Shown: positions 24,102 to 34,900 of the stretch, piece after piece
Position numbering within the stretch: position 1 is the stretch's first letter
Layout: every line of letters starts with the position of its first letter
Source: an uncultured bacterium
GTDB taxonomy: Bacteria; Actinomycetota; Coriobacteriia; Coriobacteriales; Coriobacteriaceae
Reading direction: 5' to 3'
Assembly: GCA_905214525.1 (NCBI GenBank)
Contig: CAJMMN010000017.1
Coordinates: forward strand, 1 to 45,716
Length of the DNA stretch: 45,716 nt
Program-made: the position numbers and the translations under genes
Notes under the pieces: generated by a model
The model's database searches: none
Told to the model about the DNA's origin: nothing
The model's input: the letters and a program-made list of their open reading frames with translations, nothing else

Positions 24102-24688
24102 TACTCGGCCTCCTTCGCAGCGGCGGGCGCAGCAGGCTTCCCGGCGGGCGCGTCACCGGCACCGTCAGCCCCGGCCCCCGCAGCCACAAACCCGTCCTCG
24201 CCCAGCTCAACGCCACCGTCCCAGGTGGCGGCGCCGCCCACGGTGAGCGGATCGCCGCCGACGCGCATCACGGCCTCCTTCTGGTCCAGGATGCCGCACG
24301 CCTCCACGATGGCATCGATCACCGTCTCGGGGCGAATGGCGCACCCGGGCGCGTACACGTCCACGGGAATCGCGCGGTCCACGCCGCCGATCACGTTATA
24401 GGCATCGCGGAACACGCCGCCCGAACACGCGCAGATGCCGCAGGCCACCACGCACTTGGGCTCGAGCATCTGGTTGTAAATCTGGCGCACGACGGGCAGA
24501 TTCTGCGCGTTGACCGAACCCGTTACCAAAAAGATGTCCGCATGCTTGGGGTTGCCGGTGTTGACCACACCAAAGCGCTCCGCATCGAACAGCGGCGTGA
24601 GCGAGGCCAGCACCTCGATATCGCATCCGTTGCAGCTCGAGCCGTCGTAATGAATAACCCACGGCGAGCGCGACATTTTATGATCCAT
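24101..24688 (-). CDS. echC: Hydrogenase small subunit (NuoB/EchC-like)
   Basis: 195 residues. The ligands of the proximal [4Fe-4S] cluster are visible: Cys19 and Cys22 (SSCNGCDIEVL), a Cys in ACGICACSGG (about 83) and Cys116 (YAPGCAIRP). The fold extends to about residue 150, followed by a flexible Ala/Gly-rich tail of about 40 residues. This subunit sits next to the [NiFe] site and receives electrons from the ferredoxin subunit. It begins 12 bp after the fused membrane subunit gene. Confidence 0.9.
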   Translation of the reverse strand: MDHKMSRSPWVIHYDGSSCNGCDIEVLASLTPLFDAERFGVVNTGNPKHADIFLVTGSVNAQNLPVVRQIYNQMLEPKCVVACGICACSGGVFRDAYNVIGGVDRAIPVDVYAPGCAIRPETVIDAIVEACGILDQKEAVMRVGGDPLTVGGAATWDGGVELGEDGFVAAGAGADGAGDAPAGKPAAPAAAKEAE

Positions 24689-24700
24689 GGATGCCGCCTC

Positions 24701-27583
24701 CTAAATAAACACGTCGACGAGGATGGGCATAAGGTTGAGCAGGCCAAACACCAGCGCCACGCCCCAGCCGAGCTTAAAGCAGCTGCGCCAGGTGCTACGG
24801 GCGAAGGTGTTATCGATCAGAACCTCGACAAAGTACGTCGCGGCCATAACGACCAGGGCGACCACCCAGCTCACCGGGTTGTCCCAGACAAAGAACATGC
24901 CCACCCACATCAAAAACAGCACGGTCTCGCACCAGTGCATAAGGGTCATCTTGGCCAGCGTGCCGCCGCTCATCTCGGTGGCGACACCCTGGACAATCTC
25001 CTGATGCGCGTGATGCGAGTACGAAAGGTCAAACGGCGACTTGCGCAGCTTGATGGTAAGCACCGCGAGCAGCGCGAGGAAAATGGGCGCGCTGTACACG
25101 ATGATGGGGGCCGACTGCCCCGTCACGGCGATGGAATCAAAGCTATCGGTGGCAAGATACAGGCCCACGCTCATCAACAGAACGGCGGGCTCGTAACTCA
25201 TAACCTGCAGCAACTCACGATCGGCGCCAACCTGGGCAAACGGGCTTTGCGTCGAGGCGGACGCCAACACCACAAAAATCGCGGCGAGTGTCACCATAAA
25301 AGCGCACAGCAGCGTGTTGGAGCCCGACACAAAGATGCCGCCGCCCACCACGGTAAAGATGAGCGCGCACGCCATGTAGGTATCGTCCATGGTGTTTACG
25401 CTGGCGGGGGCCTTGCGCAGCAGCTTGGCAACGTCGTAGAAGGGCTGCAGCAAGCGCGGGCCCACGCGGCCCTGCATGCGAGCCGAAAGCTTACGGTCAA
25501 GACCGTCAATCAGGCCGCCCACAAGCGGCGCCAGCAAGGCAAACGCCACGGTACCAATAAATATGCCCACGACGCCCGAGCCTTCGAAATACTTTCCGCG
25601 CAGCACCGAGGGCGCACTCATGGCAAGCCGCTCGGGCCCAATCCACGCGCAGCACAGCAGCGCAAACAAGATAATGCTGCAGCACACGACGCTACCCGCG
25701 GGGCCAATACGCTTCTCGCCAAGGGCGTCCTCCGAGTACCAATTGCGCTTTTCGGCCTTTACCTCGTGTCCCATCGAGCCGCGGAAATGACGGTAGTTCT
25801 CGGTTCCAACGCCCGAAAGGTACACGTTGACGTGCGGCTTATTGCTCACGCGGAACGACGTCAGCAGCACCACGGCGATAAACGCCACGATAACCACCAT
25901 CAGATACATGGCATCCTTGCCAATAACGTACGGCACGCGGCCAAACACCATGGCCAAGTAAGGCGACACCAGACCGCTCGAGATAACCGGGAACGCCACG
26001 CAGCACAGAATCAGCAGCGCGGCGATGGTATTGAGGGCCATCCATTCGGTCTTATGGACATTGACCTCAACGTTTTGAGCCGTGGGGTCGACGCCCGAAA
26101 GCTTGGCAAGCCACTTGCCCCAGAAGAAGAACGTCGCGGCCGAGCCAAAGGCAAGCACCATGATCATGAGCACGTTGCCGGTCTGGGCAAACGCCACCAG
26201 GGCGCCCCACTTGGACACGAGCATGCCAAACGGAGCCACGAACATGCCCATAATGCCCAGCATCATCAGGCGCGTCAGGTGCGGCATGCGGCTGAACATG
26301 CCGTCCATGTCCTCGATATTGCGGCTGCCGATATGATGCTCGGCCGTGCCCACGCACAGGAACAGCAGCGACTTTGCCACCGTATGGAACAGGATCAGGA
26401 AGATCGCGGCCCACACGGCCTCGGGCGCGCCGACGCCTAGGCAGGCGCTGATAAGGCCCAAGTTGGAAATGGTGGAGTACGCGAGCACGCGTTTGGCGTT
26501 GCTCTGCGAGATGGCCATGAGGGCAGCGAGCAAAAACGTGATGGCACCCACACTCGTGACCATAAAGCCAGTCACGGGATAGATGGCATAGAGCGGGCTG
26601 AGCTTGACCATCAGGAACACGCCGGCTTTGACCATGGTTGACGAGTGCAGCAGGGCGCTCGTGGGCGTGGGGGCAACCATGGCACCCAATAGCCAAGTGT
26701 GGAACGGCATCTGCGCGGCCTTGGTGAGTGCGGCGAGCGACAGCAGAACGACCGGCATCACCAGCAGCGCGGATTGCGCGGTTCCGGCGCCGGAAAGCTC
26801 GATCATGCCCGAGATGGTCAGCGGCATGCCGTTAACGTGCAGGTACATGAGCCCGGCCAAAAACGCGATGCCGCCCAGCATGTTGAGGATGATCTGGGTG
26901 AAAGCGTTTTTTATGGCCTCGGGCGTGCGCGTGTAGCCAATCATGAGGAACGAGCACACGGTGGTGATTTCCCAGCCACAGAACAGCCACTCAAGGTTGT
27001 CGCTTGTCACGATGACGAACATGGCCGAGAGGAACAGGAACATAAGCGCCAGGAACTGCGGGCGTCGGTCAGGCGCCGTCTGCCCGCGCAGCGCTGCCTC
27101 GTGCTCGTCGTGGGCCTGGAAGTCCTTCATGTAGCCCAGGGCGTACACGCAGATAAGGCTGCCGACAATGCCGACGGCAAGCACCATGATCACGCTCATG
27201 TAGTCAAGGTAGAGTGGCGTTGCCGTGACGGCTTCGGTCGCGGGCAGCGTCATAGCTGCAAAGGTGAGCGAGCCCACCAGCTGCACCACGCCGAGCACCG
27301 TGGTGAGCGTGCTCTTATATTTACGCGCGTTGTACAGGATGACGGCGCACAGGATCACGTCGATGACGGAGCTGATGATCGAGAGCACATGCGAGGTGCC
27401 GGGGGCAACCTCGAAGCTCTGCGGGCCCGTGCCAAAAAACATGACGGCGACTACAACCGTCACCGCCATAATAATGCCGGAGCCTACAAGCCCTACCGCA
27501 TCGCGGGCGCGGTCACCGCGCGCGAGCAGCATGCCCAGCGCCGGTACCAGCGGAAACAGGGTAAGGAAATACAGTAGCGTCAT
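24701..27583 (-). CDS. Fused membrane subunit of group 4 hydrogenase: EchA (NuoL-like) plus EchB (NuoH-like)
   Basis: 960 residues in one frame. Residues about 1-580 are an Mrp/NuoL/HyfB antiporter-like subunit with 14 or so helices; the pump residues are recognisable as Glu in LEWLFCGWEITT and Lys in LAALTKAAQMPFHTWL. A hydrophilic linker about 585-640 follows. Residues about 650-960 are NuoH/EchB/HycD-like: RMQGRVGPRLLQP and the cytoplasmic loop SPFDLSYSHHAHQEI near MSGG. In known Ech hydrogenases these are two separate proteins. The order fused A-B, C, D, E, F equals the echABCDEF order. The complex should couple ferredoxin-dependent H2 evolution to ion export. ATG with gggggag 8 bases upstream. 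Read-through from one part to the other is uninterrupted in the given sequence. Confidence 0.9.
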   Translation of the reverse strand: MTLLYFLTLFPLVPALGMLLARGDRARDAVGLVGSGIIMAVTVVVAVMFFGTGPQSFEVAPGTSHVLSIISSVIDVILCAVILYNARKYKSTLTTVLGVVQLVGSLTFAAMTLPATEAVTATPLYLDYMSVIMVLAVGIVGSLICVYALGYMKDFQAHDEHEAALRGQTAPDRRPQFLALMFLFLSAMFVIVTSDNLEWLFCGWEITTVCSFLMIGYTRTPEAIKNAFTQIILNMLGGIAFLAGLMYLHVNGMPLTISGMIELSGAGTAQSALLVMPVVLLSLAALTKAAQMPFHTWLLGAMVAPTPTSALLHSSTMVKAGVFLMVKLSPLYAIYPVTGFMVTSVGAITFLLAALMAISQSNAKRVLAYSTISNLGLISACLGVGAPEAVWAAIFLILFHTVAKSLLFLCVGTAEHHIGSRNIEDMDGMFSRMPHLTRLMMLGIMGMFVAPFGMLVSKWGALVAFAQTGNVLMIMVLAFGSAATFFFWGKWLAKLSGVDPTAQNVEVNVHKTEWMALNTIAALLILCCVAFPVISSGLVSPYLAMVFGRVPYVIGKDAMYLMVVIVAFIAVVLLTSFRVSNKPHVNVYLSGVGTENYRHFRGSMGHEVKAEKRNWYSEDALGEKRIGPAGSVVCCSIILFALLCCAWIGPERLAMSAPSVLRGKYFEGSGVVGIFIGTVAFALLAPLVGGLIDGLDRKLSARMQGRVGPRLLQPFYDVAKLLRKAPASVNTMDDTYMACALIFTVVGGGIFVSGSNTLLCAFMVTLAAIFVVLASASTQSPFAQVGADRELLQVMSYEPAVLLMSVGLYLATDSFDSIAVTGQSAPIIVYSAPIFLALLAVLTIKLRKSPFDLSYSHHAHQEIVQGVATEMSGGTLAKMTLMHWCETVLFLMWVGMFFVWDNPVSWVVALVVMAATYFVEVLIDNTFARSTWRSCFKLGWGVALVFGLLNLMPILVDVFI

Positions 27584-27835
27584 ACCATCACTCCCCCATG
27601 CAAAAACGCTGCAATTGTTTAACGTTATAGCTCAGTTGAGGAGTAGCGGCGGCGGGTTTTCGGTCAACTGGGGAGTTTTAGGCGTACGGGGTAACGAGTC
27701 TGTCCGCTTTGGAGCAGAGAGGCGACGCTCCCCCTATCGCGGCGGCGGGCGCACGGGCCACTGCGCGCGGTTTATTAACCACTTTGGAGGATGTTCCAGT
27801 AGGCTCACGACGGTCCAAAAAGTTGGCGCGGCAAG
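27584..27835. other. Intergenic region upstream of the hydrogenase operon
   Basis: A 7-bp inverted repeat (cagttga/tcaactg, within 27631-27672) lies just upstream of the operon. No convincing -10/-35 pair was found, although ttgacc and tataac both occur on the minus strand at a non-standard distance. Nothing coding is seen. Confidence 0.35.
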
Positions 27836-27858
27836 AAAAATGCGCCCCTGTGGGCGCA
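27836..27858 (-). terminator. Intrinsic terminator of the IS150 OrfA-like gene
   Basis: On the minus strand tgcgccc pairs with gggcgca around a short loop, followed by five T (plus-strand A tract 27836-27840), 12 bp past the stop codon. Confidence 0.8.
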
Positions 27859-27870
27859 CCATCCCGTTCG

Positions 27871-28275
27871 CTATTCCGCCTTTTTAACGCGCGGCTTGCG
27901 ACCGCGCGGCTTATCAACCAGCGCGGACTCACCGCTCTCGCGATACTGGCGGCACCAAGCCTTGACCGAAGACTCGCTGGGAATCTTGTGCTTGATCATG
28001 GCCTCGCGAACCGTTAAGCCGTTTTCCAAGCGGTCCTTGACCACGGCGAGCTTAACTTCGTACGAATAGGTGTGATGATGCGAACCGGCGTTGAGAACGG
28101 CGTCGGCACCGCCTACGGCATACGCGCGGGCCCACTGACGAGCCGTGGCCTGGGGAATGCCAAGCTCCGCGGCGAGGGCGCGATGACCGACCCCCTCTTG
28201 GAGGATCTCGACGGCGCGCTGCCTAACCTCGGGCGCATGCGTGCGAGTCCTAGTTGCTTCCGACATACCTGCCAC
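27871..28275 (-). CDS. Orphan IS150/IS3 OrfA-like helix-turn-helix protein
   Basis: 134 residues with two helix-turn-helix repeats: about 15-60 (LAAELGIPQATARQWARAYA) and about 70-120 (GLTVREAMIKHKIPSESSVK), ending in a basic tail RGRKPRVKK. The layout matches the InsJ (OrfA) transposase subunit of IS150-type IS3-family elements. No OrfB (DDE integrase) frame, no terminal inverted repeats and no frameshift signal follow; instead the gene has its own promoter and intrinsic terminator. It may be a remnant or a domesticated DNA-binding regulator. Start GTG 28275 (aagg about 7 bases upstream) or ATG 28266. Confidence 0.7.
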   Translation of the reverse strand: MAGMSEATRTRTHAPEVRQRAVEILQEGVGHRALAAELGIPQATARQWARAYAVGGADAVLNAGSHHHTYSYEVKLAVVKDRLENGLTVREAMIKHKIPSESSVKAWCRQYRESGESALVDKPRGRKPRVKKAE

Positions 28276-28284
28276 TTCTTAGCC

Positions 28285-28345
28285 TTAACCGTTAATCTGC
28301 TTTCTTACGTGCAAGTTAGATAGTAGCATTTTACTGTTTGCTCAA
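28285..28345 (-). promoter_or_regulatory. Sigma70 promoter and palindrome upstream of the orphan HTH gene
   Basis: On the minus strand TTGAGC (28345-28340) and TATCTA (28322-28317) are 17 bp apart. A near-palindrome (ctgtttgctcaaagcag) covers the -35 box, and a perfect palindrome, ttaaccgttaa (28285-28295), lies in the predicted untranslated leader. Either could be an autoregulatory operator. Confidence 0.55.
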
Positions 28346-28555
28346 AGCAGTTAATTAAAATAGACGCGGCGTTATCTGGGCATTTGCCATTTATTTGCGA
28401 CAGTTCTTTACATTTAATTTACGCAGCTAGTTAGCTCGCAGCTCATTGAGCGTGTTTTACCAACCAGATTGGTATCTTTTTGTTTCGCTTGGTATGGTCT
28501 TCATAATTATTAACCCCTCTAGCCTCTGGGCTAGCATGTCAGTCTTCCGCGTACT

Positions 28556-28660
28556 TTCCAGCTTTCCACTTAACATTCCAGCTTTCCACTTAACTTTCCA
28601 GCTTTCTACCCAGCTTTCCACCTTAAGTGTTAAGTTAAGTGGGAAGTTGGAAAGCCTGGT
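28556..28660. repeat. 20-bp tandem repeats with a partial inverted copy
   Basis: ttccagctttccacttaac occurs at 28556 and again at 28576, then in degenerate form at 28596 and near 28610. The following stretch (28629-28660, gttaagtgggaagttggaaa) is a partial reverse complement, so a long imperfect hairpin is possible. It lies in an AT-rich, gene-free interval (28276-28995). Confidence 0.65.
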
Positions 28661-28700
28661 GGAGGGGTCGGGAGAGCTAAAACACCTTTCTCCAACGGCG

Positions 28701-28907
28701 GCTGGACAGTTAGTTCAGATACGTATTTTTCTATGCTGATAAAGCTGCGCTATGGTCCCCGGAGAGGGTTCTTTGGCGACTCATTGCACGCAAATCGAGC
28801 CCAGATAGCTACCGAATCCTAGTTTTGAGCCCCTTTCTTCCCCAAAACGAGCGCCGGATGCGCCTGCTGCGGTCTGGAATTATACGTATCTGAACTAACT
28901 GTCCAGC
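28701..28907 (+). repeat. Palindromic element with perfect 26-bp arms
   Basis: 28701-28726 and 28882-28907 are perfect reverse complements (arm contains ggacagttagttcagatac). The 155-bp interior has no coding frame. The 11-mer ctgcggtctgg at 28867-28877, just inside the 3' arm, is shared with the element at 10801-10933 read on the minus strand. Confidence 0.7.
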
Positions 28908-28940
28908 GGAGTCCAAGACTGGGATCGCGCAGACTAGAAA

Positions 28941-28970
28941 GGGGGCGGCAACCGGGTGGTTGCCGCCCCC
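28941..28970 (-). terminator. Terminator of the giant-protein operon
   Basis: A perfect 13-bp stem (28941-28953 with 28958-28970) with a 4-base loop is followed on the minus strand by tttctag. It lies 25 bp past the stop of the giant gene. Confidence 0.8.
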
Positions 28971-28995
28971 TTTGCGAAGCCAGTTGGCTTCGGAA

Positions 28996-31900
28996 CTAGT
29001 GGTCGATGCCGTTGAGGTTCACCCTCGTGAGCGTGTAGGTCACATAGTCGGGCGATTGAGGCTTTGCGCTCGCCACGTCACCCTTGACCAAGCTCGCTGT
29101 CATCACCAGACGATAGTTCGCGTAGAACTGCTCACGCTGTTCAACCTGCGTGTTGACCTTAACGGTAAAGGGCAGGCTAAACGTCGTATTACCGTTCTTC
29201 GTTTTGAACTTGCCGTTCTCCTTCGAGTCAGTGAAGGTGATCGTGCTACCGGAGGGAGCGACCGCGGCAAGCTTACTCTCCGTCACTGTTACGTAGTTGG
29301 AGATATCATCCGTTACGCTCTCATACGTGCCGTCGGTTCCGCGGCGCTGAAGCGCGAGCGTGTACACAACAGAGTCTGCGTTCGCAATTGCCTCGGCGGC
29401 GTTGCTGAGTCCACCCAGTTCATACGTGGCACCCAGACCAATCGTGCCATTCGCGATCGGACGCAGGTCGTCCACGTTAATACCAAGCTGCGACTTATCT
29501 GGCGCAGAAAGCGTAATGGTCGTATCACCCGTGTCCATGCGATAGTACCCGACGTTACCGCGCTTCGTCTGCGTCAGGCTCGAGGTATTAAGGCCTTCCT
29601 TACGCGTCGAAAGCTTGGCGGTATAGGACATCTTGGTACAGGCGTCCTCGCCAGACTGCTTGGACAGGGAGATGACCTTGTTGCAGCCGTCCGGCGTAAG
29701 GCGAATCTCTTCCACAGCCGTGCGCACGGTAAAGGATCCGCCCGTTGCACGCTTGCGGATTCTGGCGAGGTCACAATCGAGCTTGAGCTTCAGCGAGTCA
29801 TCGCCCGTATCCGTCACGGTCTGCGTGAACGCAGGCGTCGAAGAATCACACTTCGCCCAATCTTCGCCATCCCACTTATAGTTCTGATTGTCGATGGCAA
29901 CATAGAATTTAGCGATCGCCGAGGTTCCGCTCGGGAAACTACTCACCCCCGTCAGGGTATTGTTGGCGCCATACTTGCACAGTGACGTATCGAGCTGATA
30001 GAACAAAGAGTCCGAGTCAGCATAGCTCTGACTTGGGTTAAACGTAATCGTGTCGGTAACGTCAAGAGAAAGAACGTAGGCGGCGCCGTCCGTCGACTTC
30101 GAAACCGGAGTGCGCGCCTCCGGCTTCCCGTCGTTAACTTCCTGCCCGTAATTGGACAAGATGCTGTATGTCGATGCCGTACCGTTTTGATTATCGTCGC
30201 CACCGGTGCGCAAGACGTGATGCAGATTCCAAGATATGCGGCCACCCGAAGAATTCGAGTCAATAGACGAAGCCGTAAAACCGTTGATACTAGCTTGCGT
30301 CACGCCGTCGCCCGACTTGGGCACGTTGACAACTAGGTAGACGCTCTCCGATGCACGCTTCTCTCTGCCGGTATCCTTCTCCTTAGGTACCTTTAGCGTA
30401 TAGCGGCTGTTGCTGGGAACGTCAGCACCCGCAACCTTAAACAGCGTCCACTTGCCATCGAGTTTCGCTTTAGCGGTCGCCTCTGCCTCGTTATCACACA
30501 CGGTCCATGTGCCGGCGCCATCCTGTGTGGCCGACACATCCAAAATCTCGCTCAGCCATCGCTCCTGATATGGATTGCCCGCAGAATCCTTAAAGCCGTC
30601 GTTTCCGCTCAGGGAAACGCTCGTTGCTCCGCCTTCGCCCACCGTATAGTGATACTCTCTGCCACCGGCCCGGCCGTCAACGTTCGCATCGATGAGCGTA
30701 AGCTGGGTGCCCTGGGGCAACCTTCCGTCGGCACCATTGAAGAGGATGCTCTTACCGAGCCCCTTCATCGAGCCGCCAGCAGCCATATAGCTGTCCCAGC
30801 CAAAGTCGACTTCCTTCCCATTGGCAGAATTGTATGTCCAGGTAAGCAGACCCGTCATCGGCTCGCCAAAGCTCGTAAGCACGTGTGCATCTTTTCCAAG
30901 GTTAGCGTAGTCTTTTTCTTTAAATTTGATGCCGTAATCATACGTTGCAGCGAAATCAATCTCGAGCTTGCGCTTAACGACGATCGGCACCTGAACGTTG
31001 TAGCTCTGACCCGCCTCGGTAAAGGTAACGGTCAGGAGCGTAAAGCGGCCCTTGCCGTTGTCCCAATCGGAGCTTGGGCTAAACGACATATTGTTCTTGC
31101 CGTTGTTCACTACGCGAAGCGTGGGATTGTTCGACGCGTCATCGTCCTTAACGAACACACCATCCTTGAGTTGGAAAACATCTGCTTTGGCCGTCACGTG
31201 CGGATTGGTGCCATTCTCGTTATTCAATCTGCAAGCGTCAGAGAAGCCGCCGTTCGTGATGATGTTTAGATAGCTCTTGGCCGTCGTATTATCGGTACCC
31301 GAGATCACCAAAACGGGAAAATCCGTTGCAACCTTGCTGTCGCTTGCATCGTTATTCGCATTGAACATGCTCGCCACGGATTTGGCGTTATAGCTCGACG
31401 TATTTTGATAGGCGCCATCGTCATTGATGCCGCCGATGTTGGTGTAGGTATAACGGTTGGCAACGCCGGGGCTCGACGGATTCTGGATGGCCGTGGCAAG
31501 GCCAACGTTCATGCCGTCGCCGAACAGATAACGGCCGGCCGTGTCAGCATCGGAGGCGCGCACAACAAGGCCACTCGTCGGACTCGTCGTGACGTAGGGC
31601 GAAACGGCCACCGTCACATTGCCGTTCGCAGCATCGTTGCCATACAGTGTCGCGCCCTTGGCATCGGAAAGCTTGTCTTCATAGGCAGCAAATGCGATGT
31701 ATGACTTTTTGTTCACTTTTTTAAGGTCGTCGGTGCCGGAAGAATTGCGCATCAGCTTGAGCGATTCACTCGCACTGTTTGGTCTAATGGCAATTCCTGC
31801 GACAAAAACGTTGACGAGATCAGCGGATGAACTATTTCCGAACAAATAGCCCTGGCTAGTTTGCGCCCCAAAGATATTGCGATCCATGAGCACATTTACG

Positions 31901-34900
31901 AGCCTAAATGAGCCACGGCCATCGCCAGACACGCCACCAGAACAACTTCCCAGCGATGAGTTCCATGCAGCGTTCTTGCTACCGGTAAAGTTATTCTCGC
32001 CAATGGTCGAGTTCAAAAGCGTGACAGAGTTCGCCGTGTTACCGATCGAGCCAACAACACCACCAGAATACGAACCATCGACGACCAGTCCAGTGATAGT
32101 TGAATTCTTGACCTCGAGGGCACACCCACCTTTCAGATCACCGATTAAACCGGCAGAGCACTCACGAGCACCAAGATAGATGTCTTTTATTACACAGCTA
32201 TCGAACTTAAATGCACCGCCCGAAGCTGCTTCGCCGACTGCACCAGCAACGTACTTAAGATTATTCGATCCTCTAACACCAAATACCGTTTTATTCTGCA
32301 CGTCGCCATGGATGCACAGATTGTAGACAGACACGATTCCATTTTCGGACCTTCCGATAAGGCCGCCGGTCCCCTCGGTCGCGCTCGATGCTGCCGGCTG
32401 AAGCGTGACATTGCTGATCTCCGCCTTTCCGGCACCCTGCGAAGGCGTTCCAGCGTCATCGGTGTTCACCAGGAAACCACCTCCGGCAAGACCCACGATA
32501 CCGCCGGTCCTTGCGCTGGCAGCAGTTGACATAATTGTGGAACTCTCGGCAATAGGCATATTCGTTTTTGCCCAAACGCCACCAGCGGAATTTTGGTTCA
32601 GCTTGCCGACGAAGCCGCCGACGTTTTGCACGCCAGAAATGTCCATGTTGCTATAAGAGCAATCGTAAAGCTTGACCGGAGAATAGCGCGTGTTCGAATT
32701 TGAGGTGTCGTTACGATTCACCAGCAAAGTTGTATCTTTATCAGTCCTGCGGCTACCATAGCCGGATGCGCCGAGCAATCCGCCAACGTTATTGGGGCCA
32801 TTCACCCTGCAGCTATTCGTGGTAATTCCTGCATATTTGCCGTAATCTGCCAGCGAGCTCGCGTTCGCCGTAGTACCCGCAAGCAGACCGACGCCAACCT
32901 GCTCATTACCCGCACCACTGGAGGCGCCGGCTGCATTGATATACGTAAGAGAAATATTGCAGTCATCGAACTTTAGGTTCTGGACGGTATAGCCGCCGTT
33001 GCCCGTAGCAGCAGCGCCGTCCGTTGCCGGAGTGCCGATGCTATCCAACACGTTGGTCGAGGTATACGTTACGGTACCAAAGAGAGCGCCCACTCCGGTG
33101 AGTTTGTAATTATCATCGGCGTACTCCGTGACCCCATATACCTTGCTGGCCTCTTTGCTACCGACCTTAATTGTTGCACCGTTACCGTTGATGCACGCAA
33201 CAAGCGGCACGATGCGATCGCGGTCGGCGCCCTTACCGGATGCGCATGCGTTTGAGTAGTAGCGGCCCGAAAGACCCGTGTAACCCGTGCCATAAGTAGT
33301 CATGTCGTAGGTTTCACCCGCTTTGAACTGCAAATCCATTCCCGAGACCTGCGCGGCGCAGATGTTACCCGTCTGCCACGTTGCGTATTTCTTTACTAGG
33401 TAGGGGGAGTTAACGCCCGAGCCATCGCCTGCGTAGCCAAGCGCGTTACCCTCTAACTGGATACCGGGGCTTTTCATGTCATCGCTTATCGCATTAGCAA
33501 AGTCTTCAGCGGCACTTGCCGGCCTTCCAACATGTGTATAGCTCGCGTTGCGAACTTTGCCGTATTGCTTGTTGCCGAATTGGTACACTCCCTTTGCGTT
33601 GTTGCCGCCCATGTAGGCACGCGAGCCCGCATACGTTCCATACGCATCGTTCGTGGTATTCGTATTCGCCGAACCGCCGGCCGCACCGCTGCTGATGATG
33701 GCCGAGAGTACGAGCAGTCCCTGCGAGTCATTGACGGTTGTGGTTATCGCAGAGCTATTGGCGTCGTCTCCCCTATAGCGGCCCTGCGTCGCATCCGTCT
33801 TGATGCACCCCGTCTTCGAAGTATCCAGATTGTTCACCTTGTAGTTACGATCAGTGTTGTCGAGACTCTTATCATCGGTAAGCTCGCTGAACGCATAGCC
33901 GTCGATCACGCGGCCAACATATGGGTTGTCGTAGAGAGAAGCGCCAGCGCTATGCCAGTCGTTAAGGGCACCGTCGCCGCGGGAAGAGTTGCGGAAGATG
34001 ACGCCGCCACCCGCAACAGCACCAACGTAGCCGCCAACGGGCACAAGGTGCGCGCCGCCATTATCGCCTGCTGCCCCAGCAACGCTAAAGCCGCCAGACG
34101 CTTTCACCGACACGCCATCGATGATATTGTCACCGCCCATGATGCAACCGATCACGCCGCCAAAAAACGCGCCCGGCACGCCAGAGGCGTCTTTATTCTT
34201 ATGTGCAATAGAGGCCGCCTTGCCCGAGTATTCAATGTTCAGATTACTCACAACGCTACCGTAGCTATACGGGATCAACCCAGAAAGCGCACCTGTGTCC
34301 TTGGAGTTGTGGATCTTGATAGTCGCCTGCGTAGCTGCCTGCGACGAGCCCCTCAGATTACCAACGATAACGCCACGGAACGGGTAATCTTTATTACCCA
34401 AGCCCTGAAAAACGGCAGCGTCCAGCTCAAGCGTGTCAGTGCTTTCCCCCTTGTCGTTCTCCGGCTCGATGCTGTAGTAGGCACTCTGGAGATAGCTGTG
34501 CATCGTCGTATCGTCAAGCGTGTCATTGGGGTCGATGTCGTTCCCGATCATTCTCACCCATGTTTTGCTCGCCTGCTTGTAGACGTACGTCACTTCATTA
34601 CTAGCATCCTTGCTGGACGAGCGGCGCTGGCATAGCGTTTCCTGATCGGCCGCAATCGTAACTTCCCAGCCGTCGCTTGGATTCTGAGTATTGATGTACT
34701 CAGCAACCGTGTTGAGCTCCGTTGCCTTGGTTATGGTATAGGGATCACCATAGGTGCCGCAGCCTGTCGTAAGCTTGGGCACGCGCTGGTTAACTTTGAT
34801 TTCATGGTATTGGACTTTGTTTTCGTTGACATTGCCCTTTTTCACATACGGGAGATAACCACCGAATTGCGGAGTATCCGCATTTGCCTCTTTGTTGTCA

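Noticed and set aside
22291..27583. Respiratory complex I (nuo) operon
   Set aside because: The large subunit keeps both nickel-binding CxxC motifs and the operon lacks NuoE, F, G, J, K, M and N homologues, so it is a hydrogenase.
27871..28907. Complete IS150-type insertion sequence
   Set aside because: No OrfB frame is present, and the inverted repeat at 28701-28907 lies wholly on one side of the gene, so it cannot be its pair of ends.
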